Assembly: GCF_014196345.1 (NCBI RefSeq)
Contig: NZ_JACIDN010000005.1
Coordinates: forward strand, 310,001-374,000
Source: Methylobacterium brachythecii
GTDB lineage: Bacteria; Pseudomonadota; Alphaproteobacteria; Rhizobiales; Beijerinckiaceae
Reading direction: 5' to 3'
Length of the DNA stretch: 64,000 bases
Each line of letters opens with the position of its first letter. Position 1 is the stretch's first letter. The notes under the pieces are model-generated. The model saw nothing but the letters and a program-made list of their open reading frames with translations, did no database searches and was not told the DNA's origin. Below are positions 52,456-62,229 of the stretch, piece after piece. Position numbers and translations under genes: made by a program.

Positions 52456-53723
52456 CGCCGGCGCGCGACTATCTGTTCGCCCTCTGCGATGCCGGCGGCA
52501 ACGCACCTCCGATGCTGGGGGCCGTCCGGCGCCTGGTCGGGCGCGGCCACCGCGTCCGGGTGATCGCCGATACGTCGCTGGCCGCGGGCGTGGCGAAGGC
52601 GGGTGCTGCCTTCCTGCCCTGGACGACGGCACCCAACCGGCCGGACCAATCCGTCGCGTCCGACGTGATGCGCGATTGGGAGGTCGCCGATCCGATGCAG
52701 CGTCTGGCGCGCCTGCGCGACCGGGTGATGATCGGCCCGGCCGCGCGCTATGCCGCCGATGTGACCGCTGCGCTCCAGGCGGCCCCCGCCGATGTAGTCG
52801 TCTCCAGCGACCTGATCTTCGGGCCGATGATCGCGGCGGAGGCGACCGGCCTTCCCTGGGCCGTGCTCTCCTCGAACCTGTGCTACCTGCCGATCCCCGG
52901 CATCCCACCCTTCGGACCAGGGCTGATGCCGGCCCGATCCGAGGTCGAACGCCGTCAGGCCGCGGAGATGCAGGCCGGGATCAGCGATTTTCTCGGGGTC
53001 GCGCTCCCGATTTTGAACGAAGCGCGCGCCGGCTTCGGCCTGCGGCCGCTCGACAATCCTCTCGATCAGCCGGCCTCGGCCCATCGATTCCTCGCCGCGA
53101 CCTGCCGGGACTTCGATTTCCCGGCGGAGAGTCTGCCGCCCGCCCTCCGGTATGTCGGGCCGATCCTCGATGAGCCGGAATGGATCGAGGACATGGTGCC
53201 GAACGTCGTGCCCGAAGGGCCGGAGCCGCTGGTGCTGGTCGCCTTCAGCACGACCTTCCAGGACCACATCGGGGTCATCCAGCGCGTGATCGACGCCCTC
53301 GACTCGCTGTCGGCGCGTGCGGTCGTCACCCTCGGGCCTGCCCTCGATGGAGCGCGGCTTCGTGCCGGCGAACGGGTTGCGGTCGTCGCGAATGCCTCGC
53401 ACGATCACCTCCTGCGGAAGGCCGACGCGGTGGTCACGCATGCGGGGCATGGCACGGTGATGCGCGCGCTCTCGAATGGCGTGCCGCTCCTGTGCCTGCC
53501 GATGGGTCGGGACCAGCACGACAACGCGATCAGGGTCGTGGCGCACGGTGCCGGCCTGCAACTCGACCCGAGCGCGACCTCCGACACGGTCCGCTCGGCC
53601 CTGCTTCGGCTGCTCGCCGAGCCTTCGTTTCGCGACAGCGCGCGCCGGCTCGGGGAAGCCGTGAATCGCTCTATTCGATCGTCGGCGCTGGTCGACGCTC
53701 TGGAGGAGTGTTTGCCGGGTTGA
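52452..53723 (+). CDS. GT1/MGT-type glycosyltransferase
   Basis: A 423-residue UDP-glycosyltransferase-like enzyme with two Rossmann halves. The N-terminal half starts YLFALCDAGGNAPPMLGAVR RLVGRGHRV. The C-terminal half carries the donor-site signature: VAVVANASHDHLLRKADAVV THAGHGTVMRALSNGVPLLC LPMGRDQHDN, as in macrolide and sterol glycosyltransferases. Glycosylation of a toxic small molecule sensed by the coupled TetR protein is a reasonable inference. Confidence 0.92.
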   Translation: MTPARDYLFALCDAGGNAPPMLGAVRRLVGRGHRVRVIADTSLAAGVAKAGAAFLPWTTAPNRPDQSVASDVMRDWEVADPMQRLARLRDRVMIGPAARYAADVTAALQAAPADVVVSSDLIFGPMIAAEATGLPWAVLSSNLCYLPIPGIPPFGPGLMPARSEVERRQAAEMQAGISDFLGVALPILNEARAGFGLRPLDNPLDQPASAHRFLAATCRDFDFPAESLPPALRYVGPILDEPEWIEDMVPNVVPEGPEPLVLVAFSTTFQDHIGVIQRVIDALDSLSARAVVTLGPALDGARLRAGERVAVVANASHDHLLRKADAVVTHAGHGTVMRALSNGVPLLCLPMGRDQHDNAIRVVAHGAGLQLDPSATSDTVRSALLRLLAEPSFRDSARRLGEAVNRSIRSSALVDALEECLPG

Positions 53724-53757
53724 ACCGTGCCGACTGGCCGGCTTCCGTCCCGACTCA

Positions 53758-53793
53758 AGCCCGCCCAGCCAAGCCGTCGGCGGGCTCTTTTTT
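53758..53793 (+). terminator. Terminator after the TetR-glycosyltransferase operon
   Basis: Stem AGCCCGCC/GGCGGGCT with a 13-nt loop, followed by CTTTTTT. Confidence 0.85.
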
Positions 53794-53816
53794 GCGACAG
53801 AGAGCGCTCCAGATCC

Positions 53817-53891
53817 CTAAGGCCGCTTCGGCTTCGGCGGAGGCTCGGGAAGTTCGACGAGTTCGCCCGTAAGCGGATTCAGGATCACCAT
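53817..53891 (-). CDS. 24-residue ORF with strong ribosome binding site
   Basis: MVILNPLTGELVELPEPPPK PKRP, a short acidic start with a Pro/Lys tail. GGAGGA lies 8-9 nt before the ATG. The regular composition and the clear ribosome binding site argue for translation, but no family is known to me. Confidence 0.45.
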   Translation of the reverse strand: MVILNPLTGELVELPEPPPKPKRP

Positions 53892-54008
53892 GGTCGCCTT
53901 CCTCCGTGGATTCGTGACGCCATGGCACGCCCCAATCGGGGCAAAAGCTTGTCCTTGGAAGTTGTCCACAGAACCGCTTGCACGCCGTGCTGGCCGTCGA
54001 GACCGGGC

Positions 54009-55271
54009 TCAGCCGTCGCGCATCGTCCGGCCCAGGACCAGCGTCAGCAGCCCCGCGGCGATCATCAGCGCCGCTATGGCGGCGAGCGCCAGGTCGAAGC
54101 GCCCGGTGGCGTCCTTGATCCAGCCAACGAGATACGGCCCGATGAAGCCACCGAGTCCGCCGACGGCGTTGATCAGGGCGATTCCGCCGGCCGCAGCGCT
54201 GCCCGAGAGCAGGGCGGTGGGCAGCGTCCAGAAGGTCGGCAGCGCGCAGAAGACGCCGAGCATCGCGAGACTCAGCAGCGCCATGGCCGGCACCGGCGAT
54301 CCGGTTTGACCCGAGACGGCGAGCGCGAGGGCGCCAGCGAAAGCCGGAAAGGCGACGTGCCAGATGCGCTCGCCGCGTCTATCCGACATCCGCGTCCAGG
54401 CCACCATGCCCGCAGCCGCGACCAGATAGGGAATCGCCGTGACGAAGCCGGTCTCAAGGGTCGAGAGCCCGAACCCCTTCACGATCTGCGGAAGCCATAG
54501 CCCGACGCCGTAGAGGCCGGCACTGAGGCCGAGATAGACCAGGGCGAGCCCGAGCACCTGCGGATGGACCAGCGCCTGCCTCAGGCCGAGCGCCGGTCGG
54601 CGCGTGGCCTGCCGGTCGCGCTCGATCTCGCGGGCGAGTTCGTCGCGCTCCGCGGGCGTCAGCCAGGAGGCCATCGCGGGCCTATCGGTGAGGACGAACG
54701 GCACGGCGAGGCCGAGGAGCAGGCTCGGTGCCGCCTCCAGCAGGTAGAGCCATTGCCAGCCGGCGAGCCCGTGGGCGCCATCGGCCGCGGCCATGATCCA
54801 GGCCGAAAGCGGCGAGCCGACCGCCGCGGAGATCGGCACCGCCATCATGAAGGTACCGACAATGCCAGCGCGTCGCTCCGACGGGTACCAGTAGGTCAGG
54901 TAGAGGATGATGCCGGGGAAGAACCCCGCCTCAGCGAGCCCGAGAAGGAAGCGCACGAGGACGAAGGACCTTTCGCCGACGACGAAGGCGGTGGATGCGG
55001 AGAGGATCGCCCAAGAGATCATGATCCGGGCTATCCAGGTTCGCGCCCCGACGCGTTCCAGGATCACGTTGCTCGGTACTTCGAACAGGAAATAGCCGAG
55101 GAAGAAGATGCCGGCCCCGAAGCCATAGGCCTCGGCCGACAAACCTAGATCGCGGTTCATGGTGAGAGCCGCGAAGCCGACATTCACTCGGTCGAGATAG
55201 GCGACGAAGTAGCAGAGCATCAGGAACGGCAGCAGCCGCCAGGACACCTTGCGCATCAGGGCATCGGTCAT
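54009..55271 (-). CDS. MFS transporter, anion:cation symporter (tartrate/phthalate-like)
   Basis: A 420-residue major facilitator with twelve hydrophobic segments. The ACS-family start is MRKVSWRLLPFLMLCYFVAY LDRVNVGFA, followed by GAGIFFLGYFLFEVPSNVIL and RFLLGLAEAGFFPGIILYLT YWYP, all diagnostic for the group that imports organic acids such as tartrate, hexuronates or phthalate. The substrate is not evident from neighbours. It is divergent from the gamma-carbonic anhydrase gene. Confidence 0.93.
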   Translation of the reverse strand: MTDALMRKVSWRLLPFLMLCYFVAYLDRVNVGFAALTMNRDLGLSAEAYGFGAGIFFLGYFLFEVPSNVILERVGARTWIARIMISWAILSASTAFVVGERSFVLVRFLLGLAEAGFFPGIILYLTYWYPSERRAGIVGTFMMAVPISAAVGSPLSAWIMAAADGAHGLAGWQWLYLLEAAPSLLLGLAVPFVLTDRPAMASWLTPAERDELAREIERDRQATRRPALGLRQALVHPQVLGLALVYLGLSAGLYGVGLWLPQIVKGFGLSTLETGFVTAIPYLVAAAGMVAWTRMSDRRGERIWHVAFPAFAGALALAVSGQTGSPVPAMALLSLAMLGVFCALPTFWTLPTALLSGSAAAGGIALINAVGGLGGFIGPYLVGWIKDATGRFDLALAAIAALMIAAGLLTLVLGRTMRDG

Positions 55272-55428
55272 CGGGATTTTTCGTTTTTTCGCGAGGCCTG
55301 AGAGGCAGCGTTCGTATTGACAGAGCGTGGTCGCTGCCGCCACCGCGTCGGACCTGCCATGTCGGCACCTCCGCGCTATCTGTCAGCCTCCTGGCTGAGA
55401 TGCCGCCCCTTCCACGACGAAAGCGCCC

Positions 55429-55956
55429 ATGTCCGTCTATTCGCTCGACGACGTCGTGCCCGTTCTCGAGGACGAGACCGTATGGATCGCGCCGGGCGCG
55501 CACGTGATCGGCCGCGTGCGCATCGGAGCCGGCGCGAGCATCTGGTTCGGCGCCGTGGTCCGCGGCGACAACGAGGAGATGCGCATCGGCGCGGGCAGCA
55601 ACATCCAGGACGGCGCCGTTCTGCATTCGGATCCCGGCTTCCCGCTGACGATCGGCGAGGGCGTGACCGTCGGCCATCGCGCGATCGTCCACGGCTGCAC
55701 GGTCGGAGCCAACTCGCTGATCGGCATGGGGGCGACGGTGCTGAACGGGGCGCGGATCGGGCGGAACTGCATCGTCGGCGCCAACGCCCTCGTGAAGGAA
55801 GGCGCCGAGTTCCCGGACGACAGCCTGATCGTCGGCATGCCGGCCAAGGCCGTCCGTACTCTCGATCCGGCCAGCGCCGAGGGTCTGCGCAGCCTTGCCG
55901 AACGGTACGTCGCCAGGGCCGGCCAGTACGCGAAAGGTCTCGCCCTTCGCAGGTAG
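55429..55956 (+). CDS. Gamma-carbonic anhydrase family protein
   Basis: A 175-residue left-handed beta-helix protein of hexapeptide repeats (HVIGRVRIGAGASIWFGAVV, MGATVLNGARIGRNCIVGAN). The metal histidines are in VLHSDPGFPL and VGHRAIVHGC. It belongs to the YrdA/CaiE/PaaY-like gamma-CA group, of which only some have carbonic anhydrase activity. It converges with a SulP carrier gene, with 15 nt between stops. Confidence 0.92.
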   Translation: MSVYSLDDVVPVLEDETVWIAPGAHVIGRVRIGAGASIWFGAVVRGDNEEMRIGAGSNIQDGAVLHSDPGFPLTIGEGVTVGHRAIVHGCTVGANSLIGMGATVLNGARIGRNCIVGANALVKEGAEFPDDSLIVGMPAKAVRTLDPASAEGLRSLAERYVARAGQYAKGLALRR

Positions 55957-55971
55957 GCCGGATCGGCCCTC

Positions 55972-57456
55972 TCAGTGCGCCTTCAGTGATGCCATCCCCG
56001 GCTTGTCGTGGGTGGCATGCCGCTCGACGAGCGTCGCGCTCGCCTCGTTGAGCCCGATCACATCGACCGTGCGGCCGCGCGCACGCGCCTTGAGCACGAC
56101 CCGGTCGAGGGCCGCCACGGCCGAGATGTCCCAGAAATGGGCCGCATGCACGTCGATGACGATGCGCGAGACTGGCTCCAGCACATCGATGGCATCCGCG
56201 AAGGTGCGGGCCGAGGCGAAGAAGACCTGCCCGGTGACCTGATAGGTGCGGATCTCGCCGTCGAGCGAAAGACTCGACGTCACCTTGCTCAGGCGGGAGA
56301 CCTTGCCGGCGAAGAACACGCCCGAGAGCAGTACGCCGACGAGGACGCCGATGGCGAGGTCGCGGGTGGCGACCACCACGAGCACCGTCACCAGCATCAC
56401 CGCCGAGGAGGGCACGGGGTTGGTGCGCAAAGCCGCGAGCGAGCGCCAGGAGAAGGTGTTCAGCGAGACCATGATCATCACCGCCGTCAGCGCCGCCACC
56501 GGCACCACGGCCAGAAGTTCCTGCAGGGCGACCAGCAGCACGAGCAGGAAGCCGCCGGCCACCAGAGTCGAGAGGCGTCCGCGTGCGCCCGACGAGACGT
56601 TGATCACCGACTGGCCGATCATGGCGCAGCCGCCCATGCCGCCGAAGAGCGCCGAGGCGATGTTGGCCACGCCCTGGCCAGCGCATTCGCGGTTCTTGGA
56701 GCTCGTCGTATCGGTCATGTCGTCGACGATCTGCGCGGTGAGCAGGCTCTCCAGCAGGCCGACCGCAGCGAGCGTCGCGGCGTAGGGTAGTAGGATGCGC
56801 AGGGTCTCGAAGGTCAGGGGCACCTGCGGCAGCGCGAAGCTCGGCAGGGTCGAGGGTAGGGCGCCGAGATGCGCGACGGTGCGCACGTCGAGGTGGAACA
56901 CTGCGGTGATCACCGTCAGCACCACGATGGCGACGAGCGGGGAGGGCACGGCGCGGGAGATGCGCGGGAAGCCGTAGATGATGGCGAGGCCGAGCGCGAT
57001 CAGCCCGTAGGTGGCCGGCGGCACATGCGTCAGCTCGGACAACTGCGCCAAAAAGATCAGGATCGCCAGGGCGTTGACGAAGCCCGTCATCACCGAGTGC
57101 GAAACGAAGCGCATCAGCCGGCCGAGCTTCAGCAGCCCGGCGATGATCTGAAGCAGCCCCATCAGGATGGTGGCGGCGAAGAGGTACTGGACGCCGTGCT
57201 CGCGCACGAGATCGACCATCACCACGGCGGTGGCGGCAGTCGCAGCCGAGATCATGGCAGGTCGCCCACCCGCGAAGGCGATCGTGCAGGCGATCACGAC
57301 GGAGGCGTAGAGCCCGACCTTGGGATCGACCCCGGCGATCACCGAGAAGCCGATCGCCTCGGGGATCAGCGCCAGCGCGACGACGATGCCCGACAGGGTG
57401 TCTCCGCGCAGGTTGGAGAACCACTCGCGCGCGAGCTTGGAAGAAGATGACAGCAT
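55972..57456 (-). CDS. SulP-family inorganic anion transporter, second copy
   Basis: A 494-residue SulP carrier. The start is [30 protein letters not shown], the consensus SulP N-terminus, followed by [20 protein letters not shown] and [22 protein letters not shown]-terminal STAS domain (about 390-494) includes [20 protein letters not shown]. It is of a different subgroup from the SulP at 602-2155. The substrate may be sulfate or bicarbonate; the gamma-CA neighbour hints at bicarbonate but is on the opposite strand. Confidence 0.92.
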   Translation of the reverse strand: MLSSSSKLAREWFSNLRGDTLSGIVVALALIPEAIGFSVIAGVDPKVGLYASVVIACTIAFAGGRPAMISAATAATAVVMVDLVREHGVQYLFAATILMGLLQIIAGLLKLGRLMRFVSHSVMTGFVNALAILIFLAQLSELTHVPPATYGLIALGLAIIYGFPRISRAVPSPLVAIVVLTVITAVFHLDVRTVAHLGALPSTLPSFALPQVPLTFETLRILLPYAATLAAVGLLESLLTAQIVDDMTDTTSSKNRECAGQGVANIASALFGGMGGCAMIGQSVINVSSGARGRLSTLVAGGFLLVLLVALQELLAVVPVAALTAVMIMVSLNTFSWRSLAALRTNPVPSSAVMLVTVLVVVATRDLAIGVLVGVLLSGVFFAGKVSRLSKVTSSLSLDGEIRTYQVTGQVFFASARTFADAIDVLEPVSRIVIDVHAAHFWDISAVAALDRVVLKARARGRTVDVIGLNEASATLVERHATHDKPGMASLKAH

Positions 57457-57872
57457 GAAAATATCCGCAGGAGACCAGCCTCTGCGCGGTCCGCGCGCAG
57501 GTCAGGGAGCGTCTCGAATGCGTGATCCGGCGGATCGGCGGCCGGAAGAGCCACCCGGGCTTGCACCGGGTCCAGGCGAATGAGCCTTCTTAGGGGAAGA
57601 TGGCGCTGCAGCGCAACATCATGGGGCGGAGGGCGTAACGGCTTGCTCGAAGCTTGAGACACCGAGGCCGTGTCCAATCCCGTCGGATCGGCGCCAGAGT
57701 CTCGTTTCGCCCAACAGCAATCCGACGGGTCGTAACGCACCTTAGTTCAGCTTCCAGCGATTCTTATTCAGTAACGCATCCCGGCTGTCGTTCGTAAAAG
57801 ATCATGAATCCAAAGAAAAACCCCGCCCGGAAGGGCGGGGTTTGTTGGAGACGGCACGGTTCAGCGCTGCCG
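57457..57872. other. Intergenic, 416 bp, SulP promoter side and TonB-receptor 3' end
   Basis: No supported gene. It contains a 10-bp inverted repeat, CCCGTCGGAT (57679-57688) and ATCCGACGGG (57720-57729), with a 31-nt spacer, in the leader or promoter region of the SulP gene. A terminator for the TonB receptor gene lies at its right end. Confidence 0.5.
57816..57843 (-). terminator. Rho-independent terminator of the TonB receptor gene
   Basis: On the minus strand: AAACCCCGCCC, loop TTCC, GGGCGGGGTTTTT, beginning about 30 nt after the receptor stop. Confidence 0.9.
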
Positions 57873-60155
57873 TTACCAGCGATAGCTGAGGCTTCCGACG
57901 ATGCGGCGGGCCTCGCCGTAGTAGCAGTTGTTCGGGTCCTGGCAGCCGGTGACGAAGCGCTTGTCGCCGATATTTGCGGCGGTGATCGCGGCGCGCCAAC
58001 GGTCCCAGGTGTAGTGCACGGTCGCGTCGAAGAGGACGTATTCCGGCACCTTCAGCGTATTCAGCTGGTCGGCCCAGGAGCCGCCAACGTAGCGCACGCC
58101 GCCGCCGAGGCCGAAGCCGCGGAGATCGCCGGTCGGCACCGTGTAATCGAGGAAGGCCGAGGCGAAGGTCTCCGGCACGCCGGTCGGAGTCTTCCCGACG
58201 AGGCCGGGCGCCTGGCTCTTGATGTATTCGAGGTCGTAATGCGTGACGGCGGCCACGACATTTAAGCCGTCGAAGAGGTTGCCGACGAACTGGGCTTCGA
58301 CGCCGCGCGAGCGGACGCTGCCGAGCTGCGTCTGGTTGAAGGTGCCCGGGATGTTGAAGGTCGGATTGTCGCGTACGAGATCGAACGCGGCCACCTGCAG
58401 CGAGTAGCCCTGGCCGACGGGCTCGAAGCGCATACCGACCTCGACCTGCTCGCCGCGATCCGGCTTGAAGGCCTGGAAGTTGTTGAGCGAGTCCTGGCCG
58501 ATCTGCGGCTGGAACGAGGTCGAGTAGGCGACATACGGCGCGAAGCCGAAGTCGAAGTTGTAGAGAGCCGCGATGCGCCCGGTCAGCGCATTGTCGTCGC
58601 GCTTGGCCGGCGTGACGCCGAAGGCGCTGAAGCGCACGTCGGTCGCGTTGCTCGCGAAGTCCTGGCGCAGGCCGCCGATCAAGCTGAGCCGGTCGGTCAA
58701 CTTGATCTGATCCTGCGCGTAGAGCCCGAGCTGCTCGAAGTGGTAGTCACGGATGATGTAGGGCGGCGCCTGGCTGCGCGACGGACCGAAGACAGGTGCG
58801 AGCAAGTTTAGTGTCGGACCGCCAGCGAAGCCCTGATTATCGTTGCCGGTGTAGTTCTTGTAGTCGAGACCGAAGATCACGTCGTGACGGAACCAGCCGT
58901 CAGAGAACTTGGCCTCGGCCTGGTTGTCCACTTGGAACAGGGCAACACGCTCGTTGAAGCCGAACTGGCTGCGCAGGAGCTGGGTCTGCGCCGCGTTGGC
59001 ATAGCCGAGCTGGCCGATATACGAGTTCTGGTAGCCGTCGCTGAACGAGAAGCGGAAGTTCTGGCGCACGGTCCAGACGTCGTCCACCGCATGCTCGAAC
59101 TCGTAGCCGGCATAGGCCTGCTCGCGCTGGAAGTTGTTGAAGGTCGGGTCGCCGATGTTCAGCGACCGGGAGATGCGGAAGCCGCTCGCATTCGGACGCG
59201 CCGTGCCGGAATAGGGCAGGAAGAGCGACGTGACGCCGGTGGAGTCACGCTGGTAGCTCGTCAGCACCGTGAAGCTGGTGGCGCCGTCCGGCTTATAGGT
59301 GATGGCGGGCGCGATGTAGTAGTTGTCGGCCGGCACGCCGTCGACCTGTGTGCCGCCGGTGCGGCCGATGCCGGTCAGACGGTAGAACCAGTGGCCGGAA
59401 TCGTCGGCCGGGCCGCCGAAGTCGAAGGCGCCGTAGACCTGGCCGTAGGAGCCGCCGCCGACTTCGACAAAACCGAAGGGCGTCGTCGTCGGGCGCTTGG
59501 TGACCTGGTTGACGACGCCGCCCGGATTGCCCGCGCCGAACAGAACGGCGGAGGGGCCACGCAGCACCTCGATGCGCTCCAGACCGAACGTCTCGGTCCG
59601 GAAGGTGCCGAAGCCGTAGTTCAGGAGTTGCAGGCCGTCCTTGTAGATGCCGTAGTCGCTGGCGACGAAGCCGCGCAACGTGAAGAAGTCGACGCGCTGG
59701 TCGGCACCCGAGACGCCGGAATAGATGCCGGCGGAGTACTGGGTCGCCTGGGTCAGCGTCTGCGCACCCTGCGCCTGGATCTGCTTTTGACCAATGACCG
59801 TGATCGCCTGCGGCGTCTCGATCAGGGGCGTATCGGTCTTGGTGGCCGTCGACGAGCGCGTGGCGACATAGCCGTCGATCGGGCCCTTCGGGTCCTCGCG
59901 CGGAATGCGGCCGTCGGGGCCGGGACGGGTGACCGTACCGGCAGTGCGACCCTGTCCGCCGCTGTCGACGCGCGGCCCTAGGCCCTGTCCTTCGACCGAG
60001 ATTTCGTCGAGGCGCGTCGCGCCGCCCGGCGCGGCAACCTGAGCGGTCGCCTGCGTGATCGCCATCGTGCTCACCCCGGCGAGCAGCGCCAGCCAGGACG
60101 AGACCTTGCGATGCCGGCCGCCGCCGGCAGGTGTGATGATCGATCGCTTACTCAT
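57873..60155 (-). CDS. TonB-dependent siderophore-type receptor
   Basis: A 760-residue outer-membrane receptor. A signal region (WLALLAGVSTMAITQATAQV) is followed by a plug domain (about 110-220) with ETPQAITVIGQKQIQAQGAQ, DFFTLRGFVASDYGIYKDGL and RIEVLRGPSAVLFGAGNPGG, and then a 22-strand-type barrel ending in the C-terminal aromatic (RIVGSLSYRW). The plug sequence is of the FhuA/FpvA type. A long Gly/Pro/Arg-rich stretch (about 55-95) precedes the plug. It is divergent from the ssu operon; iron control is suggested by an ICE-like site upstream. Confidence 0.94.
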   Translation of the reverse strand: MSKRSIITPAGGGRHRKVSSWLALLAGVSTMAITQATAQVAAPGGATRLDEISVEGQGLGPRVDSGGQGRTAGTVTRPGPDGRIPREDPKGPIDGYVATRSSTATKTDTPLIETPQAITVIGQKQIQAQGAQTLTQATQYSAGIYSGVSGADQRVDFFTLRGFVASDYGIYKDGLQLLNYGFGTFRTETFGLERIEVLRGPSAVLFGAGNPGGVVNQVTKRPTTTPFGFVEVGGGSYGQVYGAFDFGGPADDSGHWFYRLTGIGRTGGTQVDGVPADNYYIAPAITYKPDGATSFTVLTSYQRDSTGVTSLFLPYSGTARPNASGFRISRSLNIGDPTFNNFQREQAYAGYEFEHAVDDVWTVRQNFRFSFSDGYQNSYIGQLGYANAAQTQLLRSQFGFNERVALFQVDNQAEAKFSDGWFRHDVIFGLDYKNYTGNDNQGFAGGPTLNLLAPVFGPSRSQAPPYIIRDYHFEQLGLYAQDQIKLTDRLSLIGGLRQDFASNATDVRFSAFGVTPAKRDDNALTGRIAALYNFDFGFAPYVAYSTSFQPQIGQDSLNNFQAFKPDRGEQVEVGMRFEPVGQGYSLQVAAFDLVRDNPTFNIPGTFNQTQLGSVRSRGVEAQFVGNLFDGLNVVAAVTHYDLEYIKSQAPGLVGKTPTGVPETFASAFLDYTVPTGDLRGFGLGGGVRYVGGSWADQLNTLKVPEYVLFDATVHYTWDRWRAAITAANIGDKRFVTGCQDPNNCYYGEARRIVGSLSYRW

Positions 60156-60679
60156 GAAACCCCCAGCGTGCGAGCAGCCATCCGCATTCGGACGCGTGGC
60201 GTTCCACGTCCGGGACAGTGCTTTTTAGAATTATGCTAAGTTACTGATTTGGATCAGTTTTTTGATGCGCCAGCCATACGGGCAGCGCGTGCGCTCAGCA
60301 ATGCTCCCTGGGGTTGAATGCTGAATACGTGACGGTTCTGCAACAGGATCGCCGATCGCCTGCCCCGGACTGACGGTAGGGGCAAATCTTCTCCGTATGG
60401 CCGCTTGCACGACATTTTCCTTGCGATATTGCGGCGCACAAAACAAGATCAGTTCATTGACCGCGCAAGTCGCGCCACAATATTGTTCATCACAACGAAA
60501 TCCCGTTCAGGGTCGATATAGCTCTCCACTTCGATCGCCATGATCTTCCGTAGATGCACACCGGGCTTGTCCTCGCGACGCTCGGCCCGAGTGCTGCCGG
60601 AAGCCCATGGTTCGACGCAACCTCAGATTAAGTCGTAGCCGCCACCGGCTCACTTTTTCGCTCATCTGGATCTTTCCTG
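60156..60679. other. Divergent promoter region, 524 bp
   Basis: Between the TonB receptor and ssuE. It contains an ICE-like motif near the receptor gene. No gene, riboswitch fold or other hairpin was recognised. Confidence 0.5.
60225..60239. promoter_or_regulatory. ICE-like (Irr box) candidate
   Basis: TTAGAA-TTA-TGCTAA compares with the rhizobial Irr consensus TTAGAA-N3-TTCTAA, with one mismatch. It lies 70-84 nt upstream of the TonB receptor start. Confidence 0.45.
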
Positions 60680-61246
60680 ATGCCTGTCCGCATCATCGCC
60701 TTCTCCGGCAACACCCATCGTCCATCGCGCACCCGTGCGCTGGTCGAGGCCGTGACCGCCGAAGTCGCGCGCCTCCGCAAGGTCGATCTCAAGATCTTCG
60801 ACCTGGTCGATGCGGGGCAGGGGATCGCCGTGGCGAGCCGCGATGCCCTGCCGCTGCCGGCCGCCCGGATCGTCGAGGCGATCGAGGGCGCCGATGCGCT
60901 CATCGTCGGCTCGCCCGTCTACAAGGGCGCCTATAGCGGGCTGTTCAAACACATCATCGACTTCGTCGACCCGGAGGCGCTGGTCGGCAAGCCGGTAGTG
61001 CTCGCGGCGACCGGCGGCGGTCCGCGCCACGCTCTCGTCGTCGAGCATGCGCTGCGGCCGCTCTTCGGTTTTTTCTCAGCTCAGACCGTTCCGACCTCCG
61101 TCTATGCCGGCGACACAGAAATCGTGGACGGCCGCGTCACCGAGCCGGTCGTCCTGGAGCGGGTGGCCCGCGCCGCGGCCGAGCTCGACGTGCTCCTTGA
61201 TCTCGACCTCCGGCAGAGCGGCCGGCGCATCGCCGCCGCCGAATAA
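60680..61246 (+). CDS. ssuE: NAD(P)H-dependent FMN reductase
   Basis: A 188-residue flavodoxin-fold reductase. The FMN phosphate loop is IIAFSGNTHRPSRTRALVEA, followed by GADALIVGSPVYKGAYSGLF and VVLAATGGGPRHALVVEHAL RPLFGFF, as in SsuE/MsuE. It supplies reduced FMN to the alkanesulfonate monooxygenase encoded at the end of this operon. It is the first gene, 14 nt before the binding-protein gene. Confidence 0.93.
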   Translation: MPVRIIAFSGNTHRPSRTRALVEAVTAEVARLRKVDLKIFDLVDAGQGIAVASRDALPLPAARIVEAIEGADALIVGSPVYKGAYSGLFKHIIDFVDPEALVGKPVVLAATGGGPRHALVVEHALRPLFGFFSAQTVPTSVYAGDTEIVDGRVTEPVVLERVARAAAELDVLLDLDLRQSGRRIAAAE

Positions 61247-61259
61247 AGCCACGCGCCCG

Positions 61260-62225
61260 ATGATCACACGACGCCTCGCGCTCACCGGCGCCCTCGCGGC
61301 AGCGGCCTCGGCTCCGACCCGCCTCGTCCGGGCCGGGGAGGGCGCCGTGTTCCGCATCGGCTACCAGCGCAACGGCATCCTCGCCGTCGCCAAGGAGCAG
61401 GCCGCGATCGAGACCCGGCTTCAGGCCCTCGGCGTCTCAGTCTCCTGGGTCGAGTTCTCCTTCGGGCCGCCGTTGCTCGAGGCCCTGAGTCTCGGCAGCA
61501 TCGATTTCGGCCAGACGGGTGACGCCCCGCCGATCTTCGCCCAGGCGGCCAAGGCCAACCTCGTCTATGCCGCGGCTCAGCCGAACGGCGGCTCCGGCTC
61601 GGCGATCCTGCTGCCCAAGGGCTCGACGATCCAGAGCCTGGCAGAGCTCAAGGGCAAGCGCGTCGCCTTCGCCAAGGGCTCGAGCGCACACAACCTCACC
61701 ATCGCGGCCCTGGAGAAGGCCGGCCTGACCTATGCCGACATCGAACCCGTGACGCTGGCCCCGGCCGACGGCGCGGCCGCCTTCGCGCGCGGCTCCGTCG
61801 ATGCCTGGACGGTGTGGGACCCGTATTTCGCCATCGCCGAGACGGGGGAGGGCGTGCGCATCCTGGCCCAGGCCTCGGACATCACGCCGACCAACAATTT
61901 CTTCCTCGCCAACCGCACGTCGATCGAGGTCCATCCCGAGCGCTTCACCGCGACGATCGATGCACTCGGCGAGGTCGCGACCTGGTGCGAGGCGCATCGC
62001 GGCGAGGTGGCCAAGAGCCTGGCGCGCATCACCGGCGTCCCGCTGCCGGCGACCGAGCGCACCGTCGGCCGCATCAAATACGTCATCGCGCTGCTGACCC
62101 CCGACGTCGTCACCGAGCAGCAGCGCATCGCCGACCGCTTCCACGCGCTGAAGATCATCCCGCGGGCGATCCGCGTCTCCGACATCGTCTGGACGCCGCC
62201 CGGCGTCGCACGCAACAACGGGTAG
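61260..62225 (+). CDS. ssuA: Aliphatic sulfonate-binding protein
   Basis: A 321-residue periplasmic binding protein with a signal sequence containing RR (MITRRLALTGALAAAASAPT). Family blocks are FRIGYQRNGILAVAKEQAAI, FGPPLLEALSLGSIDFGQTG DAPPIFAQA and PADGAAAFARGSVDAWTVWD PYFA, close to SsuA. It delivers sulfonates to SsuCB. Confidence 0.94.
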   Translation: MITRRLALTGALAAAASAPTRLVRAGEGAVFRIGYQRNGILAVAKEQAAIETRLQALGVSVSWVEFSFGPPLLEALSLGSIDFGQTGDAPPIFAQAAKANLVYAAAQPNGGSGSAILLPKGSTIQSLAELKGKRVAFAKGSSAHNLTIAALEKAGLTYADIEPVTLAPADGAAAFARGSVDAWTVWDPYFAIAETGEGVRILAQASDITPTNNFFLANRTSIEVHPERFTATIDALGEVATWCEAHRGEVAKSLARITGVPLPATERTVGRIKYVIALLTPDVVTEQQRIADRFHALKIIPRAIRVSDIVWTPPGVARNNG

Positions 62226-62229
62226 CCGC

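Noticed and set aside
55376..57424. 682-codon open frame on the - strand across the SulP gene and gamma-CA gene
   Set aside because: It is an Arg/Ala/Pro-rich out-of-frame shadow of the SulP gene that runs antisense through the gamma-CA gene.
57457..57815. Riboswitch upstream of the second SulP gene
   Set aside because: Several short hairpins can be drawn, but no known aptamer core (SAM, cobalamin, TPP) could be matched by eye.
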